From: an uncultured Eubacterium sp. | GTDB taxonomy: Bacteria > Bacillota > Clostridia > Lachnospirales > Lachnospiraceae | DNA length: 21,447 nucleotides | Direction of reading: 5' to 3' | Assembly: GCA_934358495.1 (NCBI GenBank) | Contig: CAKRKO010000045.1 | Location: 1-21,447, forward strand | Shown: positions 6,922 to 14,849 of the stretch, piece by piece | How the letters are laid out: the number at the start of each line of letters is the position of its first letter | Position numbering within the stretch: position 1 is the first letter of the stretch | The notes under the pieces: generated by a model | The model's database searches: none | What the model was told of the DNA's origin: nothing | Seen by the model: only the letters and a program-made list of their open reading frames with translations | Program-made: the position numbers and the translations under genes

Positions 6922-8076
6922 ATGGATTTAAATGAAAAAGCATTAGCATTACATAAACAGTGGAATGGTAAACTTTCCACAGAAGCAAAATCTCCGGTAA
7001 AATCCCGTGAAGATTTATCAATCGCCTACACACCTGGTGTTGCAGAACCTTGTAAAGTCATCGCAAAAGATCCGTCCGCTGCATACACTTATACAATGAA
7101 AGCAAACACCGTAGCAGTCATCTCCGATGGAAGTGCCGTTCTCGGTCTTGGAAATATCGGTGCTCTGGCTGCCATGCCGGTTATGGAAGGAAAATGTGTT
7201 CTTTTCAAAGAGTTCGCAGATGTCAACGCAATTCCAATTGTTCTGGGCACACAGGATACTGACGAGATCATCCGTACCATTGCAAATATTGCCCCAACCT
7301 TCGGCGGCATTAATTTAGAAGATATCTCTGCACCGAGATGTTTTGAAATTGAAGAAAAATTAAAATCCATGCTGGATATCCCTGTATTCCACGATGATCA
7401 GCACGGAACAGCCATCGTTGTTCTGGCCGGAATCATCAATGCCCTACGCGTGACAGGCAAGAAGAAAGAAGAATGCCGTGTTGTTGTAAACGGTGCCGGT
7501 TCTGCCGGTGTGGCTATTACTAAATTACTGCTCACCTACGGTTTCAAACACGTGACCATGTGTGACAAACTCGGTATCATCGGAAAGGATTATCCGGATC
7601 TGAACTGGATGCAGCAGAAAATGACTGAGGTTACAAACCTTGAGAATCAGGTCGGTACCTTAGCAGACGCTCTGCGTGGCGCTGATATCTTTGTCGGTGT
7701 ATCTGCTCCCAATATCGTATCTGCAGAGATGGTTGCTTCTATGAACAAAGACGCGATTCTTTTTGCTATGGCAAACCCTGTACCGGAAATCATGCCGGAT
7801 GTGGCAAAAGCCGCTGGAGCAAAAGTAGTCGGAACCGGACGAAGTGATTTTCCTAATCAGGTAAATAATGTCATCGCTTTCCCGGGCATTTTCAAAGGCG
7901 CTTTAGAGGGACATGCCCGCCAGATTACAGAGAAAATGAAACTCGCTGCTGCCAAAGCTATCGCAGGGCTGGTAAGCGAGGAAGAACTGAACGAAGATTT
8001 CATTATGCCGGAACCGTTTGATCCTCGTGTTGCTGATGTGGTCAGCCAGGCTGTCAAATCCCATATTGAGGCATAA
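6922..8076 (+). CDS. NAD(P)-dependent malic enzyme, short bacterial form
   Basis: Malic enzyme oxidatively decarboxylates malate to pyruvate and CO2. The 384-residue length is that of the short bacterial form. Catalytic Tyr36 lies in AYTPGVAEPC. The malate/metal site includes Lys91 (EGKCVLFKEFAD), Glu133-Asp134 (INLEDIS) and Asp158-Asp159 (FHDDQHGT). The Rossmann motif GAGSAG is at 191-196; the acidic residue at the end of the next strand (Asp215) favours NAD over NADP, though sequence alone does not settle this. The ATG has AAAGGAG eight bases upstream. It heads a plus-strand unit with a radical SAM gene nine bases downstream. With PPDK and PFOR nearby it fits fermentative pyruvate metabolism. 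Confidence 0.95.
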   Translation: MDLNEKALALHKQWNGKLSTEAKSPVKSREDLSIAYTPGVAEPCKVIAKDPSAAYTYTMKANTVAVISDGSAVLGLGNIGALAAMPVMEGKCVLFKEFADVNAIPIVLGTQDTDEIIRTIANIAPTFGGINLEDISAPRCFEIEEKLKSMLDIPVFHDDQHGTAIVVLAGIINALRVTGKKKEECRVVVNGAGSAGVAITKLLLTYGFKHVTMCDKLGIIGKDYPDLNWMQQKMTEVTNLENQVGTLADALRGADIFVGVSAPNIVSAEMVASMNKDAILFAMANPVPEIMPDVAKAAGAKVVGTGRSDFPNQVNNVIAFPGIFKGALEGHARQITEKMKLAAAKAIAGLVSEEELNEDFIMPEPFDPRVADVVSQAVKSHIEA

Positions 8077-8085
8077 ATAATAAGA

Positions 8086-9003
8086 ATGAATCAGAATCGT
8101 TATTACTCACTGGACACTTATTTAAAAGAGACATTCGGCGAAAAAGTATATCGCATTTCTCTGAATGGAGGTATGACCTGTCCGAACCGTGACGGGTCAA
8201 AGGGAACCCGTGGCTGTATCTTCTGCAGCCGCGGTGGTTCCGGTGATTTTGCGGAAAATCATCTGCTTTCCGTGGCAGAACAGATTGCATCTGGCAAAAA
8301 GAAACTGGAACGAAAAACAAATTGCCGCAAATACATTGCCTATTTTCAGGCTTATACCAACACCTATGCACCTGTCTCCTATCTGCGTCCGCTTTTTCTG
8401 GAAGCGATCCGGCATCCGGACATCGTTGTTCTGTCCATTGCCACAAGACCGGACTGTATCAATGACGAAATTCTCGAACTGCTTTCCGAACTGAATCAGA
8501 TCAAACCCGTCTGGATCGAACTTGGTCTGCAGACAATCCACGAAAAAAGTGCCGATTTTATCCGCAGGGGATTTTCTCTCTTCTGCTACGAGGCAGTAGT
8601 CAATGCCCTGACAACACGCAGCATTCCGGTTATCACGCATGTGATCCTCGGATTGCCCGGTGAAACTACCGCAGATATGATGCAGACTATAGATTACGTG
8701 GCTCACTCCCCTATTTCAGGGGTGAAATTGCAGTTACTGCATATTTTATCAGATACGGATTTGGCAGCTTATTACGAACAGAATCCGTTTCCTCTGTTTT
8801 CCATGGAGGATTACTGCGAATTCATCATTGACTGTCTCGAGCATCTCCCGGCATCCATGGTTGTCCACCGTATTACCGGAGATGGTCCGCGCAAACTGCT
8901 GAAAGCTCCGCTTTGGAGCACGGACAAAAAAAGGGTATTGAATACCATAAAAAAACGACTCAAGGAACGGAACACCTGGCAGGGAAAGGAATACTATGAC
9001 TAA
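8086..9003 (+). CDS. TIGR01212 family radical SAM protein (YhcC/YtqA type), function unknown
   Basis: This 305-residue protein belongs to the TIGR01212 radical SAM family; I know of no settled substrate. The [4Fe-4S] cysteines are Cys32, Cys44 and Cys47 (CPNRDG ... GCIFC), so the spacing is CX11CX2C and not the usual CX3CX2C. Family hallmarks WIELGLQT (143-150), LGLPGET (189-195) and HRITGDGPRK (261-270) are all present. The start nine bases after the malic enzyme stop lacks a strong SD sequence (only AATAAGA), so translation may depend on coupling with the upstream gene. Its end overlaps the next gene by eight bases. Confidence 0.92.
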   Translation: MNQNRYYSLDTYLKETFGEKVYRISLNGGMTCPNRDGSKGTRGCIFCSRGGSGDFAENHLLSVAEQIASGKKKLERKTNCRKYIAYFQAYTNTYAPVSYLRPLFLEAIRHPDIVVLSIATRPDCINDEILELLSELNQIKPVWIELGLQTIHEKSADFIRRGFSLFCYEAVVNALTTRSIPVITHVILGLPGETTADMMQTIDYVAHSPISGVKLQLLHILSDTDLAAYYEQNPFPLFSMEDYCEFIIDCLEHLPASMVVHRITGDGPRKLLKAPLWSTDKKRVLNTIKKRLKERNTWQGKEYYD

Positions 9004-9511
9004 ACTGGACATCATGTACCGCATCATGATCCTTTACATGCTGAACATTGTAGAATATCCACTGGTCAACACACAGATTACAAATTTTATTCTGGAAAAT
9101 GAATATACGGATTATTTCACCATTCAGGAAGCTATCACGGGATTACTTGAAGCAGATCTGATCACTGCAGAATCTACCCACAACAATACCCGTTACCATC
9201 TGACGGAGGATGGCATGCAGACACTCGGTTTCTTCCACGCAAAAGTTTCCGATGCCATCAAGGAAGACATTCGCACGTATTTTCAGGCGCATCATTTTGA
9301 CCTCAAGCAGGAAACTGCTGTGTTTGCGGATTATTACAAAGCTTCCGGTTCCGGCTACGATGTACGCTGCCGTATCCAGGATCAGAGTACCGATGTCGTA
9401 GATCTGACTCTGCGTGTCAAAAACCGTGCACAGGCTGAGGCTGTATGCCGCAATTGGAAAGAATCCAATGTTGATATCTATGAGGCCTTGATGGATATTC
9501 TGATCAAATAA
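8996..9511 (+). CDS. DUF4364 family protein, probable winged-helix
   Basis: A 171-residue protein of the DUF4364 family, found mainly in Clostridia and without known function. The first about 75 residues look like a winged helix: KLDIMYRIMILYMLNIVEYP helix, FTIQEAITGLLEADLI as the putative recognition region, and a wing around TRYHLTEDG. The rest alternates helix and strand (DVRCRIQDQ, DVVDLTLRVKN) and may be a ligand or dimer domain. The ATG has AAAGGA five bases upstream inside the radical SAM gene, whose end it overlaps, so both are probably made together. A transcription regulator is the best guess, but no target is suggested by the sequence. Confidence 0.85.
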   Translation: MTKLDIMYRIMILYMLNIVEYPLVNTQITNFILENEYTDYFTIQEAITGLLEADLITAESTHNNTRYHLTEDGMQTLGFFHAKVSDAIKEDIRTYFQAHHFDLKQETAVFADYYKASGSGYDVRCRIQDQSTDVVDLTLRVKNRAQAEAVCRNWKESNVDIYEALMDILIK

Positions 9512-9560
9512 CCTTTACTATTTTTTTGATATTTATGATTAACTTCCCGAACGAAGCAAA

Positions 9561-9635
9561 AAAAACAGAGTGTGTACTCTCTGATCTGACTTATTTTACA
9601 CAAAATCAGATCGTATAATAACACTCTGCTTTTTT
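9561..9635. terminator. Bidirectional terminator between convergent operons
   Basis: The outer arms CAGAGTGT (9566-9573) and ACACTCTG (9621-9628) and the inner arms GATCTGA (9583-9589) and TCAGATC (9606-9612) form one long interrupted hairpin. A T-run follows on the plus strand (9630-9635) and an A-run precedes (9558-9565), so it can end transcripts from both sides: the DUF4364 operon and the flavin reductase operon. Confidence 0.85.
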
Positions 9636-9674
9636 ATTTCATTTTTTCTAATTTCTTTTCTGGTAATTCTTCTA

Positions 9675-10238
9675 CTATTTCTTTTTCACACTATAGCCAA
9701 AAGAACCGATTTTCTCTCCCAGTTTGAAATATTCCCCATGCGAATATGCAGTCAGACCGATATCATTCAGATGAAACTTTCCTTTTTCATCCATATATTT
9801 CGGATCTACGGATACGGCTGTCACCTCTGCCAGGAACATATCGTGGGAACCAAGTTCAATCACCTGTTTTACCTTACATTCCAGGCTTACCGGACTCTCT
9901 GCAATTCCCGGCACCGCAATGGTCTTTGACTTGCTCGGAGTCAGTTTCATTTCTTTGAATTTGTCCACATCTCTGCCGGATTTTACACCGCAGTAATCTG
10001 TCGCAAAGGTCAGATCATTGGTTGTCAGATTAATAACAAATTCTCCGGTTTCTTTGATAATATCATAGGAATAACGCTCTTTTCGCACGGAAATCGAGAC
10101 CATGACCGGATCAGAACAAATAGTTCCCGCCCAGGCAATCGTAACAATATTTGGCCGCTCTCCCGGTCTCTGGCAACTGACCATCACTGCCGGCACCGGA
10201 TAAAGCATATTTCCTGCTTTCCAATATTCTCTTTCCAT
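9675..10238 (-). CDS. Flavin reductase-like FMN-binding protein
   Basis: This 187-residue protein matches the flavin reductase-like/flavoredoxin family, split-barrel proteins that bind FMN and pass electrons from NAD(P)H or ferredoxin. Family features are the N-terminal YPVPAVMVSC strand, NIVTIAWAGTICSDPVMVSISVR (about residues 30-52), a FVINLTT strand, and the GSHDMFLAEV segment that shapes the flavin pocket. Residues such as H and Y in LTAYSHGEYFKLGEKIG near the end also recur in the family. It starts 18 bases after the pyrophosphatase stop, with AGAAAGGA upstream, so it is probably the last gene of that operon. The physiological electron donor and acceptor cannot be told. Confidence 0.88.
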   Translation of the reverse strand: MEREYWKAGNMLYPVPAVMVSCQRPGERPNIVTIAWAGTICSDPVMVSISVRKERYSYDIIKETGEFVINLTTNDLTFATDYCGVKSGRDVDKFKEMKLTPSKSKTIAVPGIAESPVSLECKVKQVIELGSHDMFLAEVTAVSVDPKYMDEKGKFHLNDIGLTAYSHGEYFKLGEKIGSFGYSVKKK

Positions 10239-10256
10239 AGATGTCTCTATCCTTTC

Positions 10257-11912
10257 TTACTGTTCCTGCATCGCTGACATAAACATTGGAATCAGCTGTT
10301 TCTTTCTGGATACCACACCCTTCAATATGTGATAATTGCCTTCCTTATGAACGTGATATGCTTTCTCTACCAGTTCATTCGCATTTTCACCCTCACAGAT
10401 CAGATAAGTAGTCTCCTCAATGATGTTTGTCAGCATTACAAATACCATTTCAATCTTACGCTCCGCCATAGCTTCGCGCAGATACGGTAACAGTTTATCA
10501 CGCACCTGATCCAGTTCTTCCTGTGTCATGGCGCTTAACTGACCCACGCCAAAATCAGTGCCGTCCTGACTGAAAGTTTTGAAATCCTGATAAAAAATTT
10601 CTTCCGGTGTCTTACTTCCAAAATCACTTCCTGCCTGGAACATTGCCTTTGCATGCTCCTCAGTATTGATACCGGCGATCTGTGCCAGTTGCTCCGCTAC
10701 TGCTTTGTCAAGTGGCGTACAGGTAGGTGATCGATACATTAAAGTATCGGACAGAATTGCAGAGCAAAGCAGTCCTGCCATCTCTTTGTTGATCTCCACA
10801 TTCTGTTCCTGATACATCTGATATATAATGGTCGCAGTACATCCCAGTGGCTGATTACGGAAAAAGACCGGAGACATCGTCTCCAGGCTTCCGATTCTGT
10901 GATGATCAATAATCTCCAGAATGTCTGCTCCGCCGATGCCATCCACAGCCTGTGTTTTTTCATTATGATCCACCAGAATCACCTGTTTTTTCTTCATATT
11001 CAACAAGTTTCGTCTGGAAATCATGCCCACATATTTTCCGTCTTCATCCAGAACCGGGAAATCGCGATGTTTCTCCTTGGACATGATCTCACGGACCTCA
11101 TCAATATATTCCTCTGTTTCAAAGGTAACCAGCTGCTCTCTGCGCATAAAAAATTTGATCGGCATACTCTGGTTGATCAGACGTGCCGCCGTATATGTAT
11201 CATAATCGGTCGTGATCAGTACACAGTTTCGCTCTTCTGCCATTTTTACAATCGTCTTTGGGACCTGTGGACTTCCTGCAATAACGATACAGCTTGCATT
11301 AGATTCCAGGGCACAGATCTGTGCATCATAACGGTTTCCCATGATAACCAGATCATCATCCTCCAGAAACTGCTCCATGGTCTCCGGGTTTGCAGATCCA
11401 ACCACTACTTTTCCTTTTGTAAAATATGCATGTTCATTTCCGCACAACATTGTTCCATCCAGTGTATCTACGATATTCTGATACTGTGTCTTTGCGCGGG
11501 ACAGAATACTATTGTCATACACATCCATGTAGGATGTTGCGATATCTCCGGTAATGATCAATCCCTCCAGATTATTTTTCTCATCTGTTACCGGAAGTGT
11601 AACAACATTCTGCTCTTTCATCATTTCCCATGCACGTTTTAGGGAAATCTTGCCGCTGACACCCGGTGTCTTGCGGATTTCAATGTCTTTTACCTGTGCA
11701 CCCACATCTGTGATCAATCCCGGGGACTTCACTTCAAATGTCTTCAAAACATATTTTGTCTCTTCATTTAACTCGCCGGCACGTTTTGCCTCGTAACGGT
11801 TCTCATTCGTCTGATTTTTCAGGTTTGCATAGGCAATAGCTGCACAAATAGAATCAGTATCCGGATTCTTGTGTCCCACTACCCAGACTTTTTTCTTTTT
11901 GTCTATACTCAT
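10257..11912 (-). CDS. ppaC: CBS/DRTGG-containing Mn-dependent inorganic pyrophosphatase
   Basis: A family II pyrophosphatase that splits PPi to phosphate, carrying a regulatory insert. The DHH catalytic domain starts with GHKNPDTDS (His14, Asp18, Asp20). It is interrupted by CBS1 (about 70-128), a DRTGG domain (about 130-245) and CBS2 (about 250-306). It resumes with VDHNE (Asp315) and DHHRIG (336-341), and ends in DHHA2 with SRKKQ (535-539), the phosphate-binding motif. Such enzymes are known to be inhibited by AMP/ADP and activated by diadenosine polyphosphates. The start is set at 11912 (551 residues): the in-frame extension to a GTG at 11972 would translate the adjacent palindrome block and is rejected. 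GGAG lies 11 bases upstream, a little far. Its PPi substrate is shared with PPDK. Confidence 0.95.
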   Translation of the reverse strand: MSIDKKKKVWVVGHKNPDTDSICAAIAYANLKNQTNENRYEAKRAGELNEETKYVLKTFEVKSPGLITDVGAQVKDIEIRKTPGVSGKISLKRAWEMMKEQNVVTLPVTDEKNNLEGLIITGDIATSYMDVYDNSILSRAKTQYQNIVDTLDGTMLCGNEHAYFTKGKVVVGSANPETMEQFLEDDDLVIMGNRYDAQICALESNASCIVIAGSPQVPKTIVKMAEERNCVLITTDYDTYTAARLINQSMPIKFFMRREQLVTFETEEYIDEVREIMSKEKHRDFPVLDEDGKYVGMISRRNLLNMKKKQVILVDHNEKTQAVDGIGGADILEIIDHHRIGSLETMSPVFFRNQPLGCTATIIYQMYQEQNVEINKEMAGLLCSAILSDTLMYRSPTCTPLDKAVAEQLAQIAGINTEEHAKAMFQAGSDFGSKTPEEIFYQDFKTFSQDGTDFGVGQLSAMTQEELDQVRDKLLPYLREAMAERKIEMVFVMLTNIIEETTYLICEGENANELVEKAYHVHKEGNYHILKGVVSRKKQLIPMFMSAMQEQ

Positions 11913-11946
11913 ACTCGGTTTTGCTCCTATACCCTTTATTGATTGA

Positions 11947-12167
11947 TTTATCTCAGTCGAGAAGACTCCCACTTCTGCAAGTGGTAAGTAATAACAAGTC
12001 TTTCTCAGTGGGAGTTTAATCTCCGACTGAGATAAACGCTCCGCGAGGATGTGCAGTGATTCTGAGAAGAATATGTCAGCTTACGCTGACCAGAATCACG
12101 CATCAAGTCTCACGTGCGTTCGACTTGAAATAAACGTGTAAGTACCCAGCGACCATCTGTCACTGGG
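11947..12167. repeat. Block of nested palindromes, possible MITE or structured RNA
   Basis: Nearly the whole gap between the regulator gene and the pyrophosphatase gene is made of inverted repeats. TTTATCTCAGTCG (11947-11959) pairs with CGACTGAGATAAA (12024-12036), 13 bp perfect. Inside it, ACTCCCACT (11965-11973) pairs with AGTGGGAGT (12007-12015), or, as an alternative, CCACTT (11969-11974) with AAGTGG (11979-11984). To the right, GTGATTCTG (12056-12064) pairs with CAGAATCAC (12091-12099) enclosing GTCAGC-TTAC-GCTGAC (12075-12090). TCAAGTC (12103-12109) pairs with GACTTGA (12122-12128). CCCAGCGAC (12145-12153) pairs with GTCACTGGG (12159-12167), one G-T pair. No ORF of its own. It resembles a palindromic non-autonomous element or an RNA-coding transposon end. 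Confidence 0.65.
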
Positions 12168-12174
12168 CAATTTC

Positions 12175-13290
12175 TTATTTTACCACGTCATGTTTTATTT
12201 GGCAACTGCCGATTACATTTCTATGCGTTCGAACCATCATTGCAATTTTAAACAGCATTGCATCCTCAAAAGTACGGATATCCAGACCAAGTTTCTTCTC
12301 AATCCGTTCCAAACGGTAAACTAATGTATTTCGATGAATATAAAGCTGCCGAGCCGTCTCAGAGATATTCAGATTATTGTCGAAGAGATGCTTGATCGTT
12401 GCCAGTGTTTCTTCATCCAGATCAAGCTCCGCCTGTTCTCCCAGCACTTCCTGCAAAAACAGATCGCACAACTCTTTTGGCAGCTGATGGATCAGACGTC
12501 CAAGGCCGAGATGCCGGTAATAAAAGACACGCTCTTCTTCGTAAAATACGGTTCCTACCTGAAGTGCTGTGTAGGCCTGTCGGCAACATTCATGCAATTC
12601 TGTCAGGTCTTCTGCCGGATTAGTATATCCCACCCATGCATTTACCATCGCCTCTGACTGCAGATTATCAATGATTCTGCGGGCATAAGTATCATATTCT
12701 GTATCGATTCCCAGAATATTTTTCACCAGAACCATATGTGTATCGTCCATTTCCACGAGATAATCAACAGAATAAACAACAAACAGATTTTTCAATGTTT
12801 CCAGGACAATCTGATCCTGCTCCCCGGAAAATCGGATCACATACAGCATATAAGAGGCATTTTTTAATCGTACCTCATGCATCTGCTCCCGAATCTGCTG
12901 TTCACTGTATTCTCCCTTCATCAGTTTCCGCAGAAAATTTGATTCACTGGCCGGTTCTCTGGCTGCCAGATACAGATTTCGGATCTGGCAGGATGCCATA
13001 CGTCCTATCACGTAAGAAGAATCGTTACTGCCATTTTTATTTACCAGAAGGATCAATTCCGTGCGGTCATTGATTTCAATTTTCAGAAAAATCCAGTCCT
13101 GTATCGTTTGACTTTCTGCCATGGATTTTCCAAACTGTACAACAAATTCCTGAATTTTCTGCTCCGGCTCCGGACAGGTGGATGCCAGGAGCTTCCCTTT
13201 CTTTGCATACAAAACAAATTCCATTCTGGAAATCTCCTTCATTTCCTGCAGCGCCTGCATGAGTTTTTTTCCGGATACATGTGCCTCCAT
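12175..13290 (-). CDS. CdaR/PucR-family transcriptional regulator
   Basis: A 371-residue regulator of the sugar-diacid regulator (CdaR) type. The C-terminal HTH_30 domain (about 294-353) is clear: NLNISETARQLYIHRNTLVYRL followed by ERIEKKLGLDIRTFEDAMLF. The middle (about 140-250) resembles the GGDEF-like sensor region of the family, and residues 1-110 form an effector domain I cannot assign. The gene is followed after eight bases by the palindrome block and preceded by the terminator of the ABC ATPase gene. The ATG at 13290 has GGAGG unusually far away (15 bases), so the start is uncertain; Met11 or Met22 are alternatives without better sites. The neighbouring sugar-importer ATPase hints at a role in carbohydrate uptake, but this is inference. 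Confidence 0.85.
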   Translation of the reverse strand: MEAHVSGKKLMQALQEMKEISRMEFVLYAKKGKLLASTCPEPEQKIQEFVVQFGKSMAESQTIQDWIFLKIEINDRTELILLVNKNGSNDSSYVIGRMASCQIRNLYLAAREPASESNFLRKLMKGEYSEQQIREQMHEVRLKNASYMLYVIRFSGEQDQIVLETLKNLFVVYSVDYLVEMDDTHMVLVKNILGIDTEYDTYARRIIDNLQSEAMVNAWVGYTNPAEDLTELHECCRQAYTALQVGTVFYEEERVFYYRHLGLGRLIHQLPKELCDLFLQEVLGEQAELDLDEETLATIKHLFDNNLNISETARQLYIHRNTLVYRLERIEKKLGLDIRTFEDAMLFKIAMMVRTHRNVIGSCQIKHDVVK

Positions 13291-13334
13291 AACTGTCTTT
13301 TGATACCTCCAATTCTCAACATTCGCATAATCTG

Positions 13335-13356
13335 ACAGGGATTGATTCTTCCCTGT
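13335..13356 (-). promoter_or_regulatory. Inverted repeat upstream of the CdaR-type regulator
   Basis: ACAGGG (13335-13340) and CCCTGT (13351-13356) are inverted copies with a 10-base spacer, 45-66 bases before the regulator start codon. An autoregulatory site is possible. I could not identify a convincing promoter around it. Confidence 0.3.
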
Positions 13357-13371
13357 AAAGAAGTGCTTTTA

Positions 13372-13413
13372 CTTAATAGAATTTGGATGTTTTAACACCC
13401 AAATCCTATTAAG
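13372..13413. repeat. Long hairpin between the ABC ATPase and the regulator genes
   Basis: CTTAATAG (13372-13379) pairs with CTATTAAG (13406-13413), and inside it ATTTGG (13381-13386) with CCAAAT (13399-13404), with a single mismatched position between. It directly follows the terminator of the ABC ATPase gene in the reading direction. It could be a second terminator arm or an operator for the regulator gene. Confidence 0.45.
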
Positions 13414-13447
13414 CAAGAAAACTGGGTATGTATTCCATACCCAGTTT
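13409..13447 (-). terminator. Rho-independent terminator of the ABC ATPase gene
   Basis: The arms 13419-13430 and 13436-13447 make a perfect 12-bp stem (core ACTGGGTATG) with a 5-base loop. On the minus strand it is followed by TTTTCTTGCTT. It begins about 40 bases after the stop codon. Confidence 0.85.
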
Positions 13448-13486
13448 CATTTTTTCCAAAACAATTATCGTTTTGACGTATTGACC

Positions 13487-14599
13487 TTAGTGAGAGATAA
13501 TCTGCTCTGTCTCTTTATCGAAAACATGTCCTTTGTTAATGTCAAAAGCAACAGTTACATCATCACCATAACGACACGGTGTGCCAGAATCAACTTTAGC
13601 AGTCATTGTAGCACCGTTGTATGTATAGTAAAGTAATACTTCGGAACCAAGAAGCTCATAACCGGTACATTTTGCTTTGATCGCATATCCGGCATGTTTC
13701 TCGATGTACTCCGGATAATCATCCATATCATCTGGGCGAATACCAAATACAACTGTTTTTCCATCATATCCGCCATCTTTTAATGCTTTTGCTTTACCCT
13801 CCGGCATTACGAAAGAAGTATCTCCATTTGTCAGAGTAACCTTATCTCCCTCAACTTTACATACACAGTCGATAAAGTTCATCTGCGGAGATCCAATAAA
13901 CCCTGCAACAAACAGATTGTTCGGTTCATTGTAAAGTTTCTGCGGAGAATCCACCTGCATGATCACGCCATCTTTCATAACAACGATTCTTGTACCAAGT
14001 GTCATAGCCTCTGTCTGATCATGTGTTACATAAATGATAGTTGCGCCAAGTCTCTGATGTAAGGATGAAATTTCAGAACGCATCTGTACTCTTAATTTTG
14101 CATCCAGATTGGAAAGCGGCTCATCCATCAGGAATACCTTTGGTTCACGCACGATAGCACGTCCCATGGCAACACGCTGTCTCTGTCCACCGGAAAGAGC
14201 TTTTGGTTTACGATCCAGTAATTTTTCAAGATCAAGAATTCTTGCTGCATTACGAACTTTTTTATCAATCTCATCTTTTGGAACTTTTCGTAATTTTAAT
14301 GCAAATGCCATATTATTATATACAGTCATATGAGGATATAATGCATAGTTCTGAAATACCATAGCAATATCTCTGTCTTTCGGCTCAACGTCATTCATTC
14401 TCTTTCCGTCGATATCGAATTCACCTTCTGTTATTTCTTCCAGACCAGCAATCATACGAAGTGTTGTAGATTTACCGCATCCAGATGGTCCAACAAAAAT
14501 AATGAACTCTTTATCTGCTACATCAAGGTTAAAATCCTTTACAGCCTCAAACCCGTTTGGATATCTCTTATAGATATGTTTTAATGATAATTCTGCCAT
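13487..14599 (-). CDS. ugpC: Sugar ABC transporter ATP-binding protein (UgpC/MsmK family)
   Basis: This is the ATPase subunit of CUT1-type ABC importers, which drives uptake of oligosaccharides or glycerol-3-phosphate. The 370-residue protein has Walker A GPSGCGKST (37-45), Q-loop Gln83, signature LSGGQ (136-140), Walker B VFLMDE (155-160) and the H-loop His193 (VTHDQTEAM). A C-terminal TOBE/OB regulatory domain begins after about residue 235. It stands alone: no permease or binding-protein genes are nearby, and it has its own promoter and terminator. In Firmicutes such orphan MsmK/MsmX ATPases energise several sugar importers encoded elsewhere, which is the likely role here. GGAGGG lies nine bases before the ATG. 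Confidence 0.95.
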   Translation of the reverse strand: MAELSLKHIYKRYPNGFEAVKDFNLDVADKEFIIFVGPSGCGKSTTLRMIAGLEEITEGEFDIDGKRMNDVEPKDRDIAMVFQNYALYPHMTVYNNMAFALKLRKVPKDEIDKKVRNAARILDLEKLLDRKPKALSGGQRQRVAMGRAIVREPKVFLMDEPLSNLDAKLRVQMRSEISSLHQRLGATIIYVTHDQTEAMTLGTRIVVMKDGVIMQVDSPQKLYNEPNNLFVAGFIGSPQMNFIDCVCKVEGDKVTLTNGDTSFVMPEGKAKALKDGGYDGKTVVFGIRPDDMDDYPEYIEKHAGYAIKAKCTGYELLGSEVLLYYTYNGATMTAKVDSGTPCRYGDDVTVAFDINKGHVFDKETEQIISH

Positions 14600-14658
14600 T
14601 TTTAATTACCCTCCATAAAATAATTCTCCACAAAACTTTCCGCTTTGTTTATGTTGTT

Positions 14659-14687
14659 ATTTTAACAAATCTATTTACTCTTGTCAT
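14659..14687 (-). promoter_or_regulatory. Predicted promoter of the ABC ATPase gene
   Basis: On the minus strand, ATGACA (14682-14687), 17 bases, then TAAAAT (14659-14664) preceded by TGT as an extended -10. The string TTTGTTAAAATA occurs again at about 14690-14701, upstream. The rest of the 250-bp gap to dut (14688-14849) is AT-rich, and I see no gene or clear terminator in it. Confidence 0.55.
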
Positions 14688-14849
14688 CATGTATTTTAAC
14701 AAAATTGCCATCAAAACATTGGTGTTTCTGCCAGTTTTTTGTTCATCTCTTACAATTTTTCAGCATTACGACGATGCATTCCTTTATTTTTTTGGCGATT
14801 TAACGAACATCATTTTGGCATCTGTCGTATAATTTCGTGTGCATCCGAT

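Noticed and set aside
10899..11642. 247-residue plus-strand ORF opposite the pyrophosphatase
   Set aside because: Antisense shadow of a fully recognisable gene; composition (His, Ile, Cys, Phe rich) is not protein-like.
11947..12167. CRISPR-like array in the palindrome block
   Set aside because: The repeats are inverted and different from one another; there are no regularly spaced identical direct repeats and no cas genes.
12145..12167. Hairpin CCCAGCGAC/GTCACTGGG as terminator of the regulator gene
   Set aside because: On the minus strand no T-run follows it (TACTTACACG), so intrinsic termination is doubtful; kept as part of the palindrome block.
12220..12240. GTTCGAACC-like string suggesting a tRNA T-arm
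   Set aside because: It lies inside the regulator coding sequence and has no surrounding cloverleaf.
13076..13312. 78-residue minus-strand ORF starting with TTG near the SD of the regulator gene
   Set aside because: It is well placed behind no SD of its own, lies in another frame of a gene with a clear HTH_30 domain, and encodes nothing recognisable.
14557..14832. 91-residue plus-strand ORF in the gap upstream of the ABC ATPase gene
   Set aside because: Hydrophobic translation of AT-rich promoter DNA, no SD sequence, overlaps the start of the ATPase gene on the other strand.
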